This document shows positions 1-5,355 of a DNA stretch of 15,307 bases, piece by piece; the first letter of the stretch is position 1, and each line of letters starts with the position of its first letter. Position numbers and translations under genes: made by a program. The DNA is from Candidatus Zixiibacteriota bacterium. Lineage in GTDB: Bacteria > SM23-81 > DAOVCL01. The stretch spans positions 1 to 15,307 of the forward strand of contig DAOVCL010000023.1 of assembly GCA_030670005.1 (NCBI GenBank), read 5' to 3'. Below the pieces are notes generated by a model. The model saw nothing but the letters and a program-made list of their open reading frames with translations, searched no databases and was not told the DNA's origin.

Positions 1-237
1 GCCAATCAGCTTAACCTTGTTAAAGTCATCTTTGCACATAGGGAAGATGTAAACCGAATCATTCTCTTCATCTACCAGACTTTCTATCTTAAGGCTCAGT
101 TCATCAATCCTGTTGAGGTTGAGGTCACCGAGGAAGACCGACTTCTGCACCCGATAGATGCCAGTCCCCAGACAGACCTTGGCTACTTTATTGCGAACTT
201 TATCATTCTGAATGTCGTAGATTACCCAAGTAAGCAT
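1..237 (-). CDS. cas2: CRISPR-associated endonuclease Cas2 (partial, C-terminus outside window)
   Basis: The first 79 residues of Cas2, the small ferredoxin-fold protein that bridges two Cas1 dimers during spacer integration. The ATG is at 235-237 and the frame is open to the window edge. Seen directly: the opening beta strand MLTWVIYDIQND with the conserved Asp at residue 8, then RNKVAKVCLGTGIYRVQKSV and the FLGDL segment, in the order and spacing typical of Cas2 families of about 90-100 residues. The usual cas1-cas2 junction is not close: 495 nt, including a four-helix-bundle gene, separate this start from the cas1 stop. The bases just upstream of the ATG (TCTCCTTACCT on the coding strand) contain no Shine-Dalgarno sequence, so insertion of that neighbour may have removed the native translation signal. 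The subtype cannot be fixed from this fragment. Confidence 0.92.
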   Translation of the reverse strand, partial: MLTWVIYDIQNDKVRNKVAKVCLGTGIYRVQKSVFLGDLNLNRIDELSLKIESLVDEENDSVYIFPMCKDDFNKVKLIG

Positions 238-252
238 AGGTAAGGAGATTAA

Positions 253-285
253 GAAATTAGAAAATGGAAAATAGAAAATAAGAAA
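253..285. repeat. Left copy of AT-rich inverted repeat bordering the four-helix-bundle gene
   Basis: A 33-bp A-rich stretch containing GAAATTAGAAAATGG and AAAATAGAAAATAAG. It matches the reverse complement of 708-740 (GAAATTGAGAAAATGG, AAAATGAGAAAATAAAG) with a few single-base indels, so the gene at 298-693 sits between inverted copies. It lies directly upstream of cas2. Confidence 0.7.
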
Positions 286-297
286 CGGATGAATAAA

Positions 298-693
298 TCA
301 GACAATCATGGTTTTCTTGTAATCCTGTTGTAGCTCTTTGGTTCGGGAGATGTAAGCGTTAAGCACTTTTAAAAGATGAAAAACATCATTACGATAACTG
401 AGATATTCCTCTTCAGAGATATAATGCTCGTCAAGGCAAACATTTAGATCGTCTAACAATTCATAAAGAGAACCTCGTGATTGTCGGCAGAACTGGATAT
501 TCTCCTGATAATGGTATCTCCCGTATCCCTCTGCGATGTTGTTTGTTAGAGAAACCGCCGCTCTTCTCATCCGTGAATTAAGATTGTATTGCTCATCCTT
601 AGGCAGTTTTCTCATTAGCTCATATATCCGCTTTCTGAATGCACGAGCAAGTTTATAAGCTTCCAGATCCTCGAAAGACTTAATTTCCCTCAA
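298..693 (-). CDS. Four-helix-bundle protein (23S rRNA intervening-sequence protein family, S23-like)
   Basis: A 131-residue member of the four-helix-bundle/23S-IVP family (PF05635 type), first known from ORFs inside 23S rRNA intervening sequences; its molecular function is not established. Seen: the family opening KSFEDLEAYKLARAF (residues 5-19), the hallmark SLTNNIAEGYGR (48-59), and two further amphipathic helices (about 62-88 and 94-124); length is normal. The only usable start in frame is TTG at 691-693, since an in-frame TGA and no ATG lie upstream. A GGAAGGA stretch touches this TTG, closer than an ideal ribosome-binding site. The gene lies exactly between cas1 and cas2, which are normally adjacent, and is bordered by inverted AT-rich repeats (253-285, 708-740). 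I read it as an insertion rather than a cas gene. Confidence 0.9.
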   Translation of the reverse strand: MREIKSFEDLEAYKLARAFRKRIYELMRKLPKDEQYNLNSRMRRAAVSLTNNIAEGYGRYHYQENIQFCRQSRGSLYELLDDLNVCLDEHYISEEEYLSYRNDVFHLLKVLNAYISRTKELQQDYKKTMIV

Positions 694-707
694 TCCTTCC
701 CTCTTAT

Positions 708-740
708 CTTTATTTTCTCATTTTCCATTTTCTCAATTTC
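708..740. repeat. Right copy of AT-rich inverted repeat; overlaps the 3' end of cas1
   Basis: T-rich counterpart of 253-285 (CTTATTTTCTCATTTTCC, then ATTTTCTCAATTTC). The cas1 stop codon (733-735) lies inside it, so the inserted segment may have supplied the present end of cas1. A related GAAATTGGAAAATGG sequence occurs on the minus strand at about 2915-2935, upstream of the truncated four-helix-bundle relic. Confidence 0.68.
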
Positions 741-1718
741 CTTCAGTTTTTATCAATTCGTTTGCTATTCTGTGGCACTCGAATTGAATTGTGTCCCTCT
801 GCTGGATGTTCCTTCCCCGGTAACGGACCTTGGTCTCCATTCTCTGGTTGAAGGCTGAGATGAGAAGCTTCTTTCCTTCTTGGTTTAAGGTGACCCCGTT
901 CTTGATCTGGTCAAAATGTTCCCTTTTCACCTCTCTCTTGCTGAAAAGGTAGAAGGCCGTTTTCTCCCCAAAGATACGGAAGGGTTCAATCAGGTCAAAG
1001 ACAAGGGATTTCTTGTTGTAGTTGTCAGTATGGAGGAAACCGATATAGGGATCAAGACAAGACCGGCAAGAATGCAGGTTTTCTCCACCATTGAGTAGAG
1101 GATTCCATAGCTATAGTTGAGCACCGCATTGAAGCCATCTTTGGCTGGTCGTTTGCTTCGCCCCTCGAACTTCCAGGCCTTGGGAATAAGATACGCCAAC
1201 GCAGCAAAGTAGCTGCGGCCAGCGCCTCCTTCGATCCCCATCAGGTTTCCCCTCTTCTCCTTCAAGGTGCCGGAAACCTCCTTGATCTTTTCCTTCGCCA
1301 GCCTGAGGCTCTTTAAGTATGTTTCTATCTTCTCCGTCTTGGTTTCCCGATGGCGCTTGAGGTCTTCCAGAAACTGAATCTGGTTTTCTATCTTCTTCTC
1401 AATCCACCCAGTTACTAACCTCAACCCCTCCTCAGTCTCGGAGATCTCCAGTTGCCGTCTCCTGATTCTGGTAGTAGAGCCAAGCTTGGACTGCCAAACC
1501 CTTCCATAAGGATTGCCAAAACGGTCTAAGAAAACCACATCAATGTTGTGGTTCATAGCCAGTTCGATGGCATCCGAGGAGAAGGCAGCTCCAGTGGTTA
1601 CCAGGATGGACTGAACCTTGTGAACGGAGATCTGTTTCTTCTCATCGTCTACCTTTACCTGGAAGCAATCGCCTGACTTAGATAGATAGGCACCGGGTGT
1701 ATTCAGGACAAGTTGCAT
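733..1718 (-). pseudogene. cas1: Cas1 integrase, frameshifted by a 5-bp tandem duplication
   Basis: CRISPR spacer integrase Cas1 in two frames. Frame one starts at ATG 1716-1718 and gives 242 residues: N-terminal beta domain with SSDAIELAMNHNIDVVFLD (48-65) and PYGRVW (70-75), then the helical catalytic domain with the metal-ligand Glu163 in GIEGGAGRSYFAAL. At 1054-1063 AAGAC is duplicated (GTCTTGTCTT on the coding strand). After it the reading becomes 22 unrelated residues and stops at 990. Removing 5 bp restores Cas1 exactly: AGLDPYIGFLHTD with His228, then SLVFDLIEPFR with Asp240 and Glu243, ending in RGRNIQQRDTIQFECHRIANELI, 326 residues in all, the normal family length. The truncated product lacks the His and acidic ligands and should not integrate. 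A sequencing or assembly error is the main alternative. Confidence 0.95.
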
Positions 1719-1740
1719 TTTATCCCAGGTTATGCGTTAA

Positions 1741-1884
1741 GAAACCACAAGATTTCACAAGATTATCACCAGATATTCAAAATAAAGAGCTTTTAAAAAT
1801 TGAGTTTAACCCCCTTTTTCACCTAAAAGGTGAAAGCCTATATTCTTGAAGATTCTTATATAATCTGTGAAAATCTGTGGTTCC
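1741..1884. repeat. Inverted-repeat pair filling the gap between the nucleotidyltransferase gene and cas1 (MITE-like)
   Basis: Left end 1741-1766 (GAAACCACAAGATTT, CACAAGATTAT) and right end 1860-1884, whose reverse complement begins GGAACCACAGATTTTCAC and ends AGATTAT, match apart from small indels. The roughly 90-bp interior is AT-rich and encodes nothing I recognise. It carries a hairpin at 1817-1835 with a perfect 8-bp stem (TTTCACCT, loop AAA, AGGTGAAA). The GAACCAC start recurs at 6278 and 6786. Confidence 0.6.
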
Positions 1885-1898
1885 TGCATATTTTGGGT

Positions 1899-2450
1899 TT
1901 ATTCCTTAAGCACTTTCATCAGTCTATTCCAGATGGCCATATCTTCAGCCTCATCCGATATTTTCTGTGCCCAAGACTCCAAATACTTCCTATCTAACCT
2001 TCCCTTATGTCTTAAGGCTATCCCTTCAGCATCAATCAAATCCCTAAGGCGATTGGGAATTATCTTGAGTAGCAAAAGGTCTTCCTTAGAGGGGAGAAAT
2101 ACATCCTTATCAAAGATTTTTACCGAGACCTTTCTCTTCAAGGCCCTCCTTTCGAGTTCAGTGGAGGCAATCAAAAGGTCAAGATGAAGATCCTCAAGAA
2201 AGAGTCTGAATACCCCTCTTTCCTTGGCCTCGGATAAGACCATCTTTCTATCAAAACTAAATCCCATCTCTTCTGCTCTGGCGAGGAATGACCCCAGTTC
2301 GGGTTTCTTAATGAAGATTATGATATCAACATCCTGGGTGAATCTTGGTTCCCCAAAGACACCAACGGCGATTCCACCGATAATTAAATACTCAACCTTG
2401 GCTTCCTCTACCAATTCAATGCAGGCTCTGAAATAATCCCTAAACTCCAT
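1899..2450 (-). CDS. Nucleotidyltransferase, AbiEii/MNT-like
   Basis: A 183-residue polymerase-beta-fold nucleotidyltransferase. Seen: the fold's signature as LIIGGIAVGVFGEPRFTQDVDI (residues 22-43), with Gly25-Gly26 and the acidic pair Asp40/Asp42, and a likely third carboxylate at Asp91 in LHLDLLIAS. The rest is mostly helical and includes FLPSKEDLLLLKII (about 117-130), typical of AbiEii/DUF6036-type proteins. Members of these families serve as toxin-antitoxin components that nucleotidylate targets, but many are uncharacterised. The start overlaps the upstream 60-residue gene by 11 nt, with AAGGAG 10 nt before the ATG, so the two are probably translationally coupled. No HEPN-type partner is visible. 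All catalytic residues are present, so the fold assignment is firm and the toxin-antitoxin role is inferred. Confidence 0.85.
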   Translation of the reverse strand: MEFRDYFRACIELVEEAKVEYLIIGGIAVGVFGEPRFTQDVDIIIFIKKPELGSFLARAEEMGFSFDRKMVLSEAKERGVFRLFLEDLHLDLLIASTELERRALKRKVSVKIFDKDVFLPSKEDLLLLKIIPNRLRDLIDAEGIALRHKGRLDRKYLESWAQKISDEAEDMAIWNRLMKVLKE

Positions 2451-2622
2451 TCTTTGTAAACTCCTTCTTTATTCTCCTAAATTCCCTATCCAATCCTGAA
2501 TTGAGAAGAAACTCCATTATTTTTATGCCCTCTTCTATCTTCAACCTCTGCAAATGCTTTACCCTTTCCGCCTCCAACCTCTCAAACCTGGTTTTATCCC
2601 ACAAGCTAAAATCTTTTTTCAT
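2440..2622 (-). CDS. Small helical protein coupled to the nucleotidyltransferase
   Basis: A 60-residue, strongly charged protein starting at ATG 2620-2622 (MKKDFSLWDKTRFERLEAER). An in-frame TTG at 2634 would add four residues. The sequence is predicted mostly helical, with an N-terminal Trp-containing stretch, a basic/acidic helix over about residues 10-45 and an RIKKEF tail. It has no domain I recognise. The stop overlaps the next start by 11 nt, a tight two-gene arrangement as in small accessory or toxin-antitoxin modules, where the first small gene may encode the partner or antitoxin. Directly upstream, the truncated four-helix-bundle relic ends at TAA 2624-2626, one nucleotide before this ATG, so the native promoter and leader may have been replaced. 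Confidence 0.55.
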   Translation of the reverse strand: MKKDFSLWDKTRFERLEAERVKHLQRLKIEEGIKIMEFLLNSGLDREFRRIKKEFTKNGV

Positions 2623-2623
2623 C

Positions 2624-2800
2624 TTAACACCCAAACCCTTCAGCTATATTGGACATAACGGAAACCGCTACCCCTCTTATCTGATCTACAAGGCCGAAAT
2701 CTTTAGAAAAGGCATCCTTACGGGTAAGGGAGTAAACTCTATTGGTAACTTCTCTGGCCAGTTTCCAGACTTCCAAATCTTCAAAGTATCTAACAGTTAT
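2624..2800 (-). pseudogene. Truncated four-helix-bundle (23S-IVP family) gene
   Basis: Translating the minus strand from 2800 gives 58 residues clearly homologous to the N-terminal half of the family: VRYFEDLEVWKLAREVTNRV, then a linker, then GVAVSVMSNIAEGFG, followed by Cys and a TAA stop at 2624-2626. The hallmark NIAEGFG is present, but helices three and four are missing. No ATG, GTG or TTG precedes the homology in frame. It breaks off where the small gene at 2440-2622 begins, which suggests a deletion joined the relic to that gene's upstream side. It is distinct in sequence from the copies at 298-693 and 6361-6651. Confidence 0.85.
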
Positions 2801-2801
2801 T

Positions 2802-2846
2802 TTTGAACTGTTTAAACGGTTTAAGCCGTTTAAGCGGTTTGAACCA
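2802..2846. repeat. Five 9-bp imperfect tandem repeats
   Basis: Five consecutive 9-mers: TTTGAACTG, TTTAAACGG, TTTAAGCCG, TTTAAGCGG, TTTGAACCA. Each begins TTTRAR and the units are partly self-complementary (TTTAAA cores), so either strand can fold. The array abuts the 5' side of the truncated four-helix-bundle relic and looks like a repeat boundary rather than coding sequence. Confidence 0.85.
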
Positions 2847-2919
2847 ATTTTTTAACTTCTTCTTGAAAGAAGGATTTTATCTCCCCCCAACTCACCTCAG
2901 AGAGCAGTTCTCTTTCCAT
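2830..2919 (-). CDS. Possible 29-residue micro-ORF (doubtful)
   Basis: ATG at 2917-2919 opens a 29-residue frame beginning MERELLSEVSWGEIKSFF and continuing with a charged helix to TAA at 2830-2832, inside the 9-bp tandem repeats. Its composition looks protein-like (alternating charged and hydrophobic residues around a Trp), but it has no recognisable domain. It may be the surviving start of a gene cut by the repeat/relic insertion. The remaining bases of 2920-3049 hold no gene I can support. Confidence 0.2.
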   Translation of the reverse strand: MERELLSEVSWGEIKSFFQEEVKKLVQTA

Positions 2920-3049
2920 TTTCCAATTTCTTCATTCAAAACGGAAAGGAAAGAAGCAACCTGAAAAAAGTTTGTTAAAAAAACAAGATCTTGCAAAGTT
3001 GTAGTACAGAATTGTCCCCTGAGTGGAAAATAGAAATACGAATACGGAA

Positions 3050-3074
3050 ATCCTGTAAATCCTGTTATCCTGTC
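3050..3074. repeat. Triple ACAGGAT repeat at the 3' end of cas6
   Basis: Three near-identical units (ATCCTGTAA, ATCCTGTT, ATCCTGTC on the plus strand, i.e. ACAGGAT on the coding strand). The cas6 stop codon at 3065-3067 lies inside, so the last residues of that protein appear to come from repeat sequence. Confidence 0.75.
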
Positions 3075-3790
3075 AAAAAAGCCCCGGGTTTGACCCCCTT
3101 TCGGCTTTGTTTTTGGCTTTCTATTCTCACCACCGTCCCAAACCCCCTGGAGACAGACTTACCAAGGCCAAGATAGTTGGGAATTTTGAAATTAACGGAA
3201 AATATACCCCGGAAACCAAGCATTGGTATGTTTTTAAGCGAAGTCTTAACATCCCTAAAATGGTGAGTATTTACCTTAATCGTTTCAGGCACAGTATAGT
3301 CAAGCCCTTTTGACATTGAGATAATATTGCCAACAAGAATATCAGACAAAAACGCCTTCTTTTTTGTCCAATTCTCAAGCCTCTGATATTTCTCATAATT
3401 CCTTTCATTAAGGGCTAGCCCGGGAGTGAGGAAGTGATATCGTTGAAAGATATCAGTAATTCCTATTGAAATATTATAGAATTTCATTTCTTTGGTAAGA
3501 ATGCTATATTTACCCTCTCGTAGCGAGAATTTCATTGTTACTAGATCGAGATTGGTGAGGCGTTCTACCCCTTTGTTGAATCCAATAAGCAAGCATTCTT
3601 CCTTGATTATCTTGTATTGAATCAGTGGATAGCCATAATATACTTTTCCGTCTTCACGATGTTGATGGAGTAATCGTTCTTCAGGATAAAGGTTAGCCAC
3701 TGCTCCTCGCAAATCCGTTGCTTTAACCTTTTGGTCTAGTGGGCGATCAAATTTGAGTTTTAGAATACAGTGCTTTATCTTATTATTCAT
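3065..3790 (-). CDS. cas6: CRISPR pre-crRNA endoribonuclease, Cas6 family (Cas6b-like)
   Basis: A 241-residue RAMP-fold protein predicted to cut the CRISPR transcript within its repeats. Seen: the N-terminal RAMP half with LKFDRPLDQKVKATDLRGAV and a double-His segment LLHQHREDGKVYYGYPLIQY (His42 and His44 are candidate catalytic residues); a connecting region; and the diagnostic C-terminal glycine-rich loop IPNYLGLGKSVSRGFGTVVR (residues 203-222, GxGxxxxxGxG). ATG at 3788-3790 is preferred. An upstream in-frame ATG (3820) would add ten residues encoded by the inverted repeat at 3798-3813. The C-terminal tail GAFLTG runs into the ACAGGAT repeat. Both gene ends thus border repeats, but the core is complete. 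It is isolated from cas1-cas2 by about 1.3 kb of unrelated genes. Confidence 0.86.
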   Translation of the reverse strand: MNNKIKHCILKLKFDRPLDQKVKATDLRGAVANLYPEERLLHQHREDGKVYYGYPLIQYKIIKEECLLIGFNKGVERLTNLDLVTMKFSLREGKYSILTKEMKFYNISIGITDIFQRYHFLTPGLALNERNYEKYQRLENWTKKKAFLSDILVGNIISMSKGLDYTVPETIKVNTHHFRDVKTSLKNIPMLGFRGIFSVNFKIPNYLGLGKSVSRGFGTVVRIESQKQSRKGVKPGAFLTG

Positions 3791-3797
3791 AGCATAT

Positions 3798-3928
3798 GCC
3801 ACGAAGACACCAAACCCCAAAGTATTGCAAGAATAGGGGTTGAAACAAAAAGTTAGAGGCTAATACAGAGTAACTCAAGTTACAAATTGAAGTGCTCTAA
3901 TTTCTCATATTCTTAGTGCCTTCGTGGC
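3798..3928. repeat. Inverted-repeat pair upstream of cas6 (MITE-like)
   Basis: GCCACGAAGACACCAA at 3798-3813 and TTAGTGCCTTCGTGGC at 3913-3928, whose reverse complement GCCACGAAGGCACTAA matches 14 of 16 positions. The roughly 100-bp interior is AT-rich with no ORF. The left arm overlaps the upstream end of the long cas6 reading frame. Confidence 0.7.
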
Positions 3929-4004
3929 GAAGATTTATGAATGGTCCGGGTTATATTCCCCCTTTAACTCTGTCAATCTTTCGTAACAGGATTGCCCAGC
4001 AAAC

Positions 4005-4223
4005 TTATACAGTAACCTTCTTTGAAATTTCATATTTTATTGGCAAAAGCCTTTCTAAATTCACATTCTTTGAGGCATCAAGAATCTCAATACCTATGAC
4101 CCTTTCATCTTCCCCTATATCCAGCACAATATCCTCAGAGACTCGTCTGTTTATAACTTCCTGTTTTCTGTCATCTAAGCGGATATAGAGAAGATCTGTC
4201 CTGTCATTATAAAGAATGTTCAT
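4005..4223 (-). CDS. DUF2283 domain protein
   Basis: A 72-residue protein matching DUF2283 (PF10049) almost end to end: an N-terminal beta hairpin with LYNDRTDLLYIRLDDRKQ (residues 4-21), then the SEDIVLDIGEDERVIGIEIL beta region (29-48) and the closing ILDASK motif (47-52). Length is typical for the family, whose function is unknown. DUF2283 genes often sit beside small DUF4258-type genes in toxin-antitoxin-like pairs, but no such partner is visible within 350 nt on either side. The ATG at 4221-4223 is the only reasonable start; upstream bases show no strong ribosome-binding site. A GAACCACAAAACC-type dispersed-repeat end lies just upstream at 4241-4257. Confidence 0.86.
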   Translation of the reverse strand: MNILYNDRTDLLYIRLDDRKQEVINRRVSEDIVLDIGEDERVIGIEILDASKNVNLERLLPIKYEISKKVTV

Positions 4224-4611
4224 TGGGTTACGATTTTAATGGTTTTGTGGTTCTTCGTAATTATAGGTTACCAATCGGGATTTGTAAAGAGGAAAATTGT
4301 TAGAGAAACTCTGATAACAAAAAAGCCTCCTTGGCGCACCTGAAAGAGGTGGGAAAGGAGACCGGGTAGACAGAATCTATATCAAAATATGCATAAGCCG
4401 CAATCGTAGCTCGTTACTCGTAGATCGAGGCAGTCGAAAGACGAGAGAGAAAAGACAAATGACGAAAAAAGACAATTCAAAAGCTGACTGCTGAATAGTC
4501 ACCACGGAAATTCACGGAATCACATAGAAGAAAACAATGGAGCTAAGGCTCAGACTTTAATGCCTACAGTGAATAGTCCCTTTCATTCTTAATTCTACAT
4601 TCGAAGTTTCG
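4224..4611. other. 388-nt gap without a gene: terminator-like hairpin plus dispersed repeat fragments
   Basis: Contents: a GAAGAACCACAAAACC-type repeat end (4241-4257); the nested hairpin with A-tract (4319-4360); a degenerate GAC/GA-rich tract with repeated AAAGACGA-like units (4433-4475); an ACCACGGAAATTCACGG repeat end (4501-4517). I found no tRNA, no ORF with family resemblance and no known riboswitch consensus. Confidence 0.6.
4319..4360 (-). terminator. Intrinsic-terminator-like nested hairpin after the DUF5683 pair
   Basis: On the minus strand CTCCTT (4355-4360) pairs with AAGGAG (4327-4332). Inside it CACCT (4347-4351) pairs with AGGTG (4337-4341) around a CTTTC loop, and TTTTTT (4319-4324) follows two bases after the stem. 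This is the form of a Rho-independent terminator for transcription from the DUF5683 genes, about 250 nt downstream of their last stop. A structured leader element is the alternative. Confidence 0.55.
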
Positions 4612-5352
4612 TTAGAACCTGACTTTTACCGCCAGGTGGATGTTCTTCCGTCCGATGGAAGGGTGAAACTCCATCTTTACTTTTGAGAAGTTAAACCTCT
4701 TTCCCTTGTTGTAGTTTCTCACCTGCTTCACTGCATCAATGGAGCTTACCACCCTGTTGAGGAGGGCCAGGCCGAGCATATAGATTGCCCTCTGGTAGGC
4801 GGTTTCGCTTCTGTCCCTGATGGATTTGTATCTCTTTTTGGCCTGGGGATTTTCCCATTCCCAATAGTAGTCCTCTCCATAGGGCTTGGCATCCTCTCTG
4901 TCCCCCCAGAGCTTGTAACGGTTGTATTCCTCCCGGGAGTCGTAGAAGGCTAAACTGCGGAAGAATTCGTCATCCTTCCCCTCCGGGTCTATCCCTGCGT
5001 GCTCGGCGGCATAAAGCTTGTAATCATCCTGCAGCCATCCCCCATATCCCCTGAGACCAAAGAACCCAGCCCAAACCGCTGCCTCCACCCCTAAGAAGAT
5101 AGTCGATCTCCCTTTGGATTGGGCATAGGCCTGGCCTGAGCCAGGGAGAAGGAAGGAGAGGAGGAAACCGAGGTTGGTGGACTTGTATCCCGTCTCTTCT
5201 CCACCCCATTGGGCCAGCTTAGGAGTAGAGGTAAACCCCTTCTTCTGCCAGACTATCTCTTCTGGGGCCAAGAGTCTCTGGGCCCAGGCTCTTTGGAAAA
5301 GAGGGAAGAGGAGGAGAGAGATAATTATGGCTATAGTTGCCCTTCTTACCAT
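4612..5352 (-). CDS. DUF5683-like membrane protein (second of a tandem pair)
   Basis: A 246-residue exported or membrane protein of the DUF5683 type, found mainly in FCB-group bacteria; function unknown. Seen: a signal peptide of about 24 residues (hydrophobic IAIIISLLLFPLF, ending AWA); the family loop LLPGSGQAYAQSKG (68-81) inside a hydrophobic hairpin with TIFLGVEAAVWAGFFGL (84-100); a long hydrophilic aromatic-rich middle (105-185); the final hydrophobic segment with NRVVSSIDAV (199-208); and a C-terminus ending KVRF, a Phe end common in outer-membrane proteins. It starts 3 nt after the paralog's stop, and AGAGG inside that gene's last codons serves as ribosome-binding site, so the pair is coupled. 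The terminator-like hairpin at 4319-4360 probably ends the unit. Confidence 0.78.
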   Translation of the reverse strand: MVRRATIAIIISLLLFPLFQRAWAQRLLAPEEIVWQKKGFTSTPKLAQWGGEETGYKSTNLGFLLSFLLPGSGQAYAQSKGRSTIFLGVEAAVWAGFFGLRGYGGWLQDDYKLYAAEHAGIDPEGKDDEFFRSLAFYDSREEYNRYKLWGDREDAKPYGEDYYWEWENPQAKKRYKSIRDRSETAYQRAIYMLGLALLNRVVSSIDAVKQVRNYNKGKRFNFSKVKMEFHPSIGRKNIHLAVKVRF

Positions 5353-5355
5353 TTT

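Noticed and set aside
253..740. Insertion sequence with transposase
   Set aside because: No transposase or recombinase is encoded and the ends are low-complexity; only a small non-autonomous cassette can be argued.
990..1100. Programmed ribosomal frameshifting in cas1
   Set aside because: The junction is a perfect 5-bp tandem duplication with no X XXY YYZ slippery heptamer and no evident downstream pseudoknot; replication slippage is simpler.
1899..2622. Classic MNT-HEPN or AbiEi-AbiEii toxin-antitoxin pair
   Set aside because: The 60-residue partner has no HEPN RxxxxH motif and no winged-helix AbiEi features, so only a generic two-gene module is claimed.
2991..3313. Plus-strand ORFs over the cas6 3' end
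   Set aside because: They are antisense to a Cas6 frame with a diagnostic glycine-rich loop and run through repeat sequence.
4005..4223. DUF2283/DUF4258 toxin-antitoxin pair
   Set aside because: No DUF4258-like ORF exists within 350 nt on either strand.
4325..4400. Cobalamin or other known riboswitch (GGAGACC motif near an AGGTGGGAA stretch)
   Set aside because: Order and spacing of the conserved blocks do not fit any consensus I know, and the minus-strand hairpin plus T-run explains the sequence as a terminator.
1..4611. CRISPR repeat-spacer array
   Set aside because: Repeats here are short, inverted or 9-bp tandem. No 25-40-bp direct repeats with regular spacers are present.
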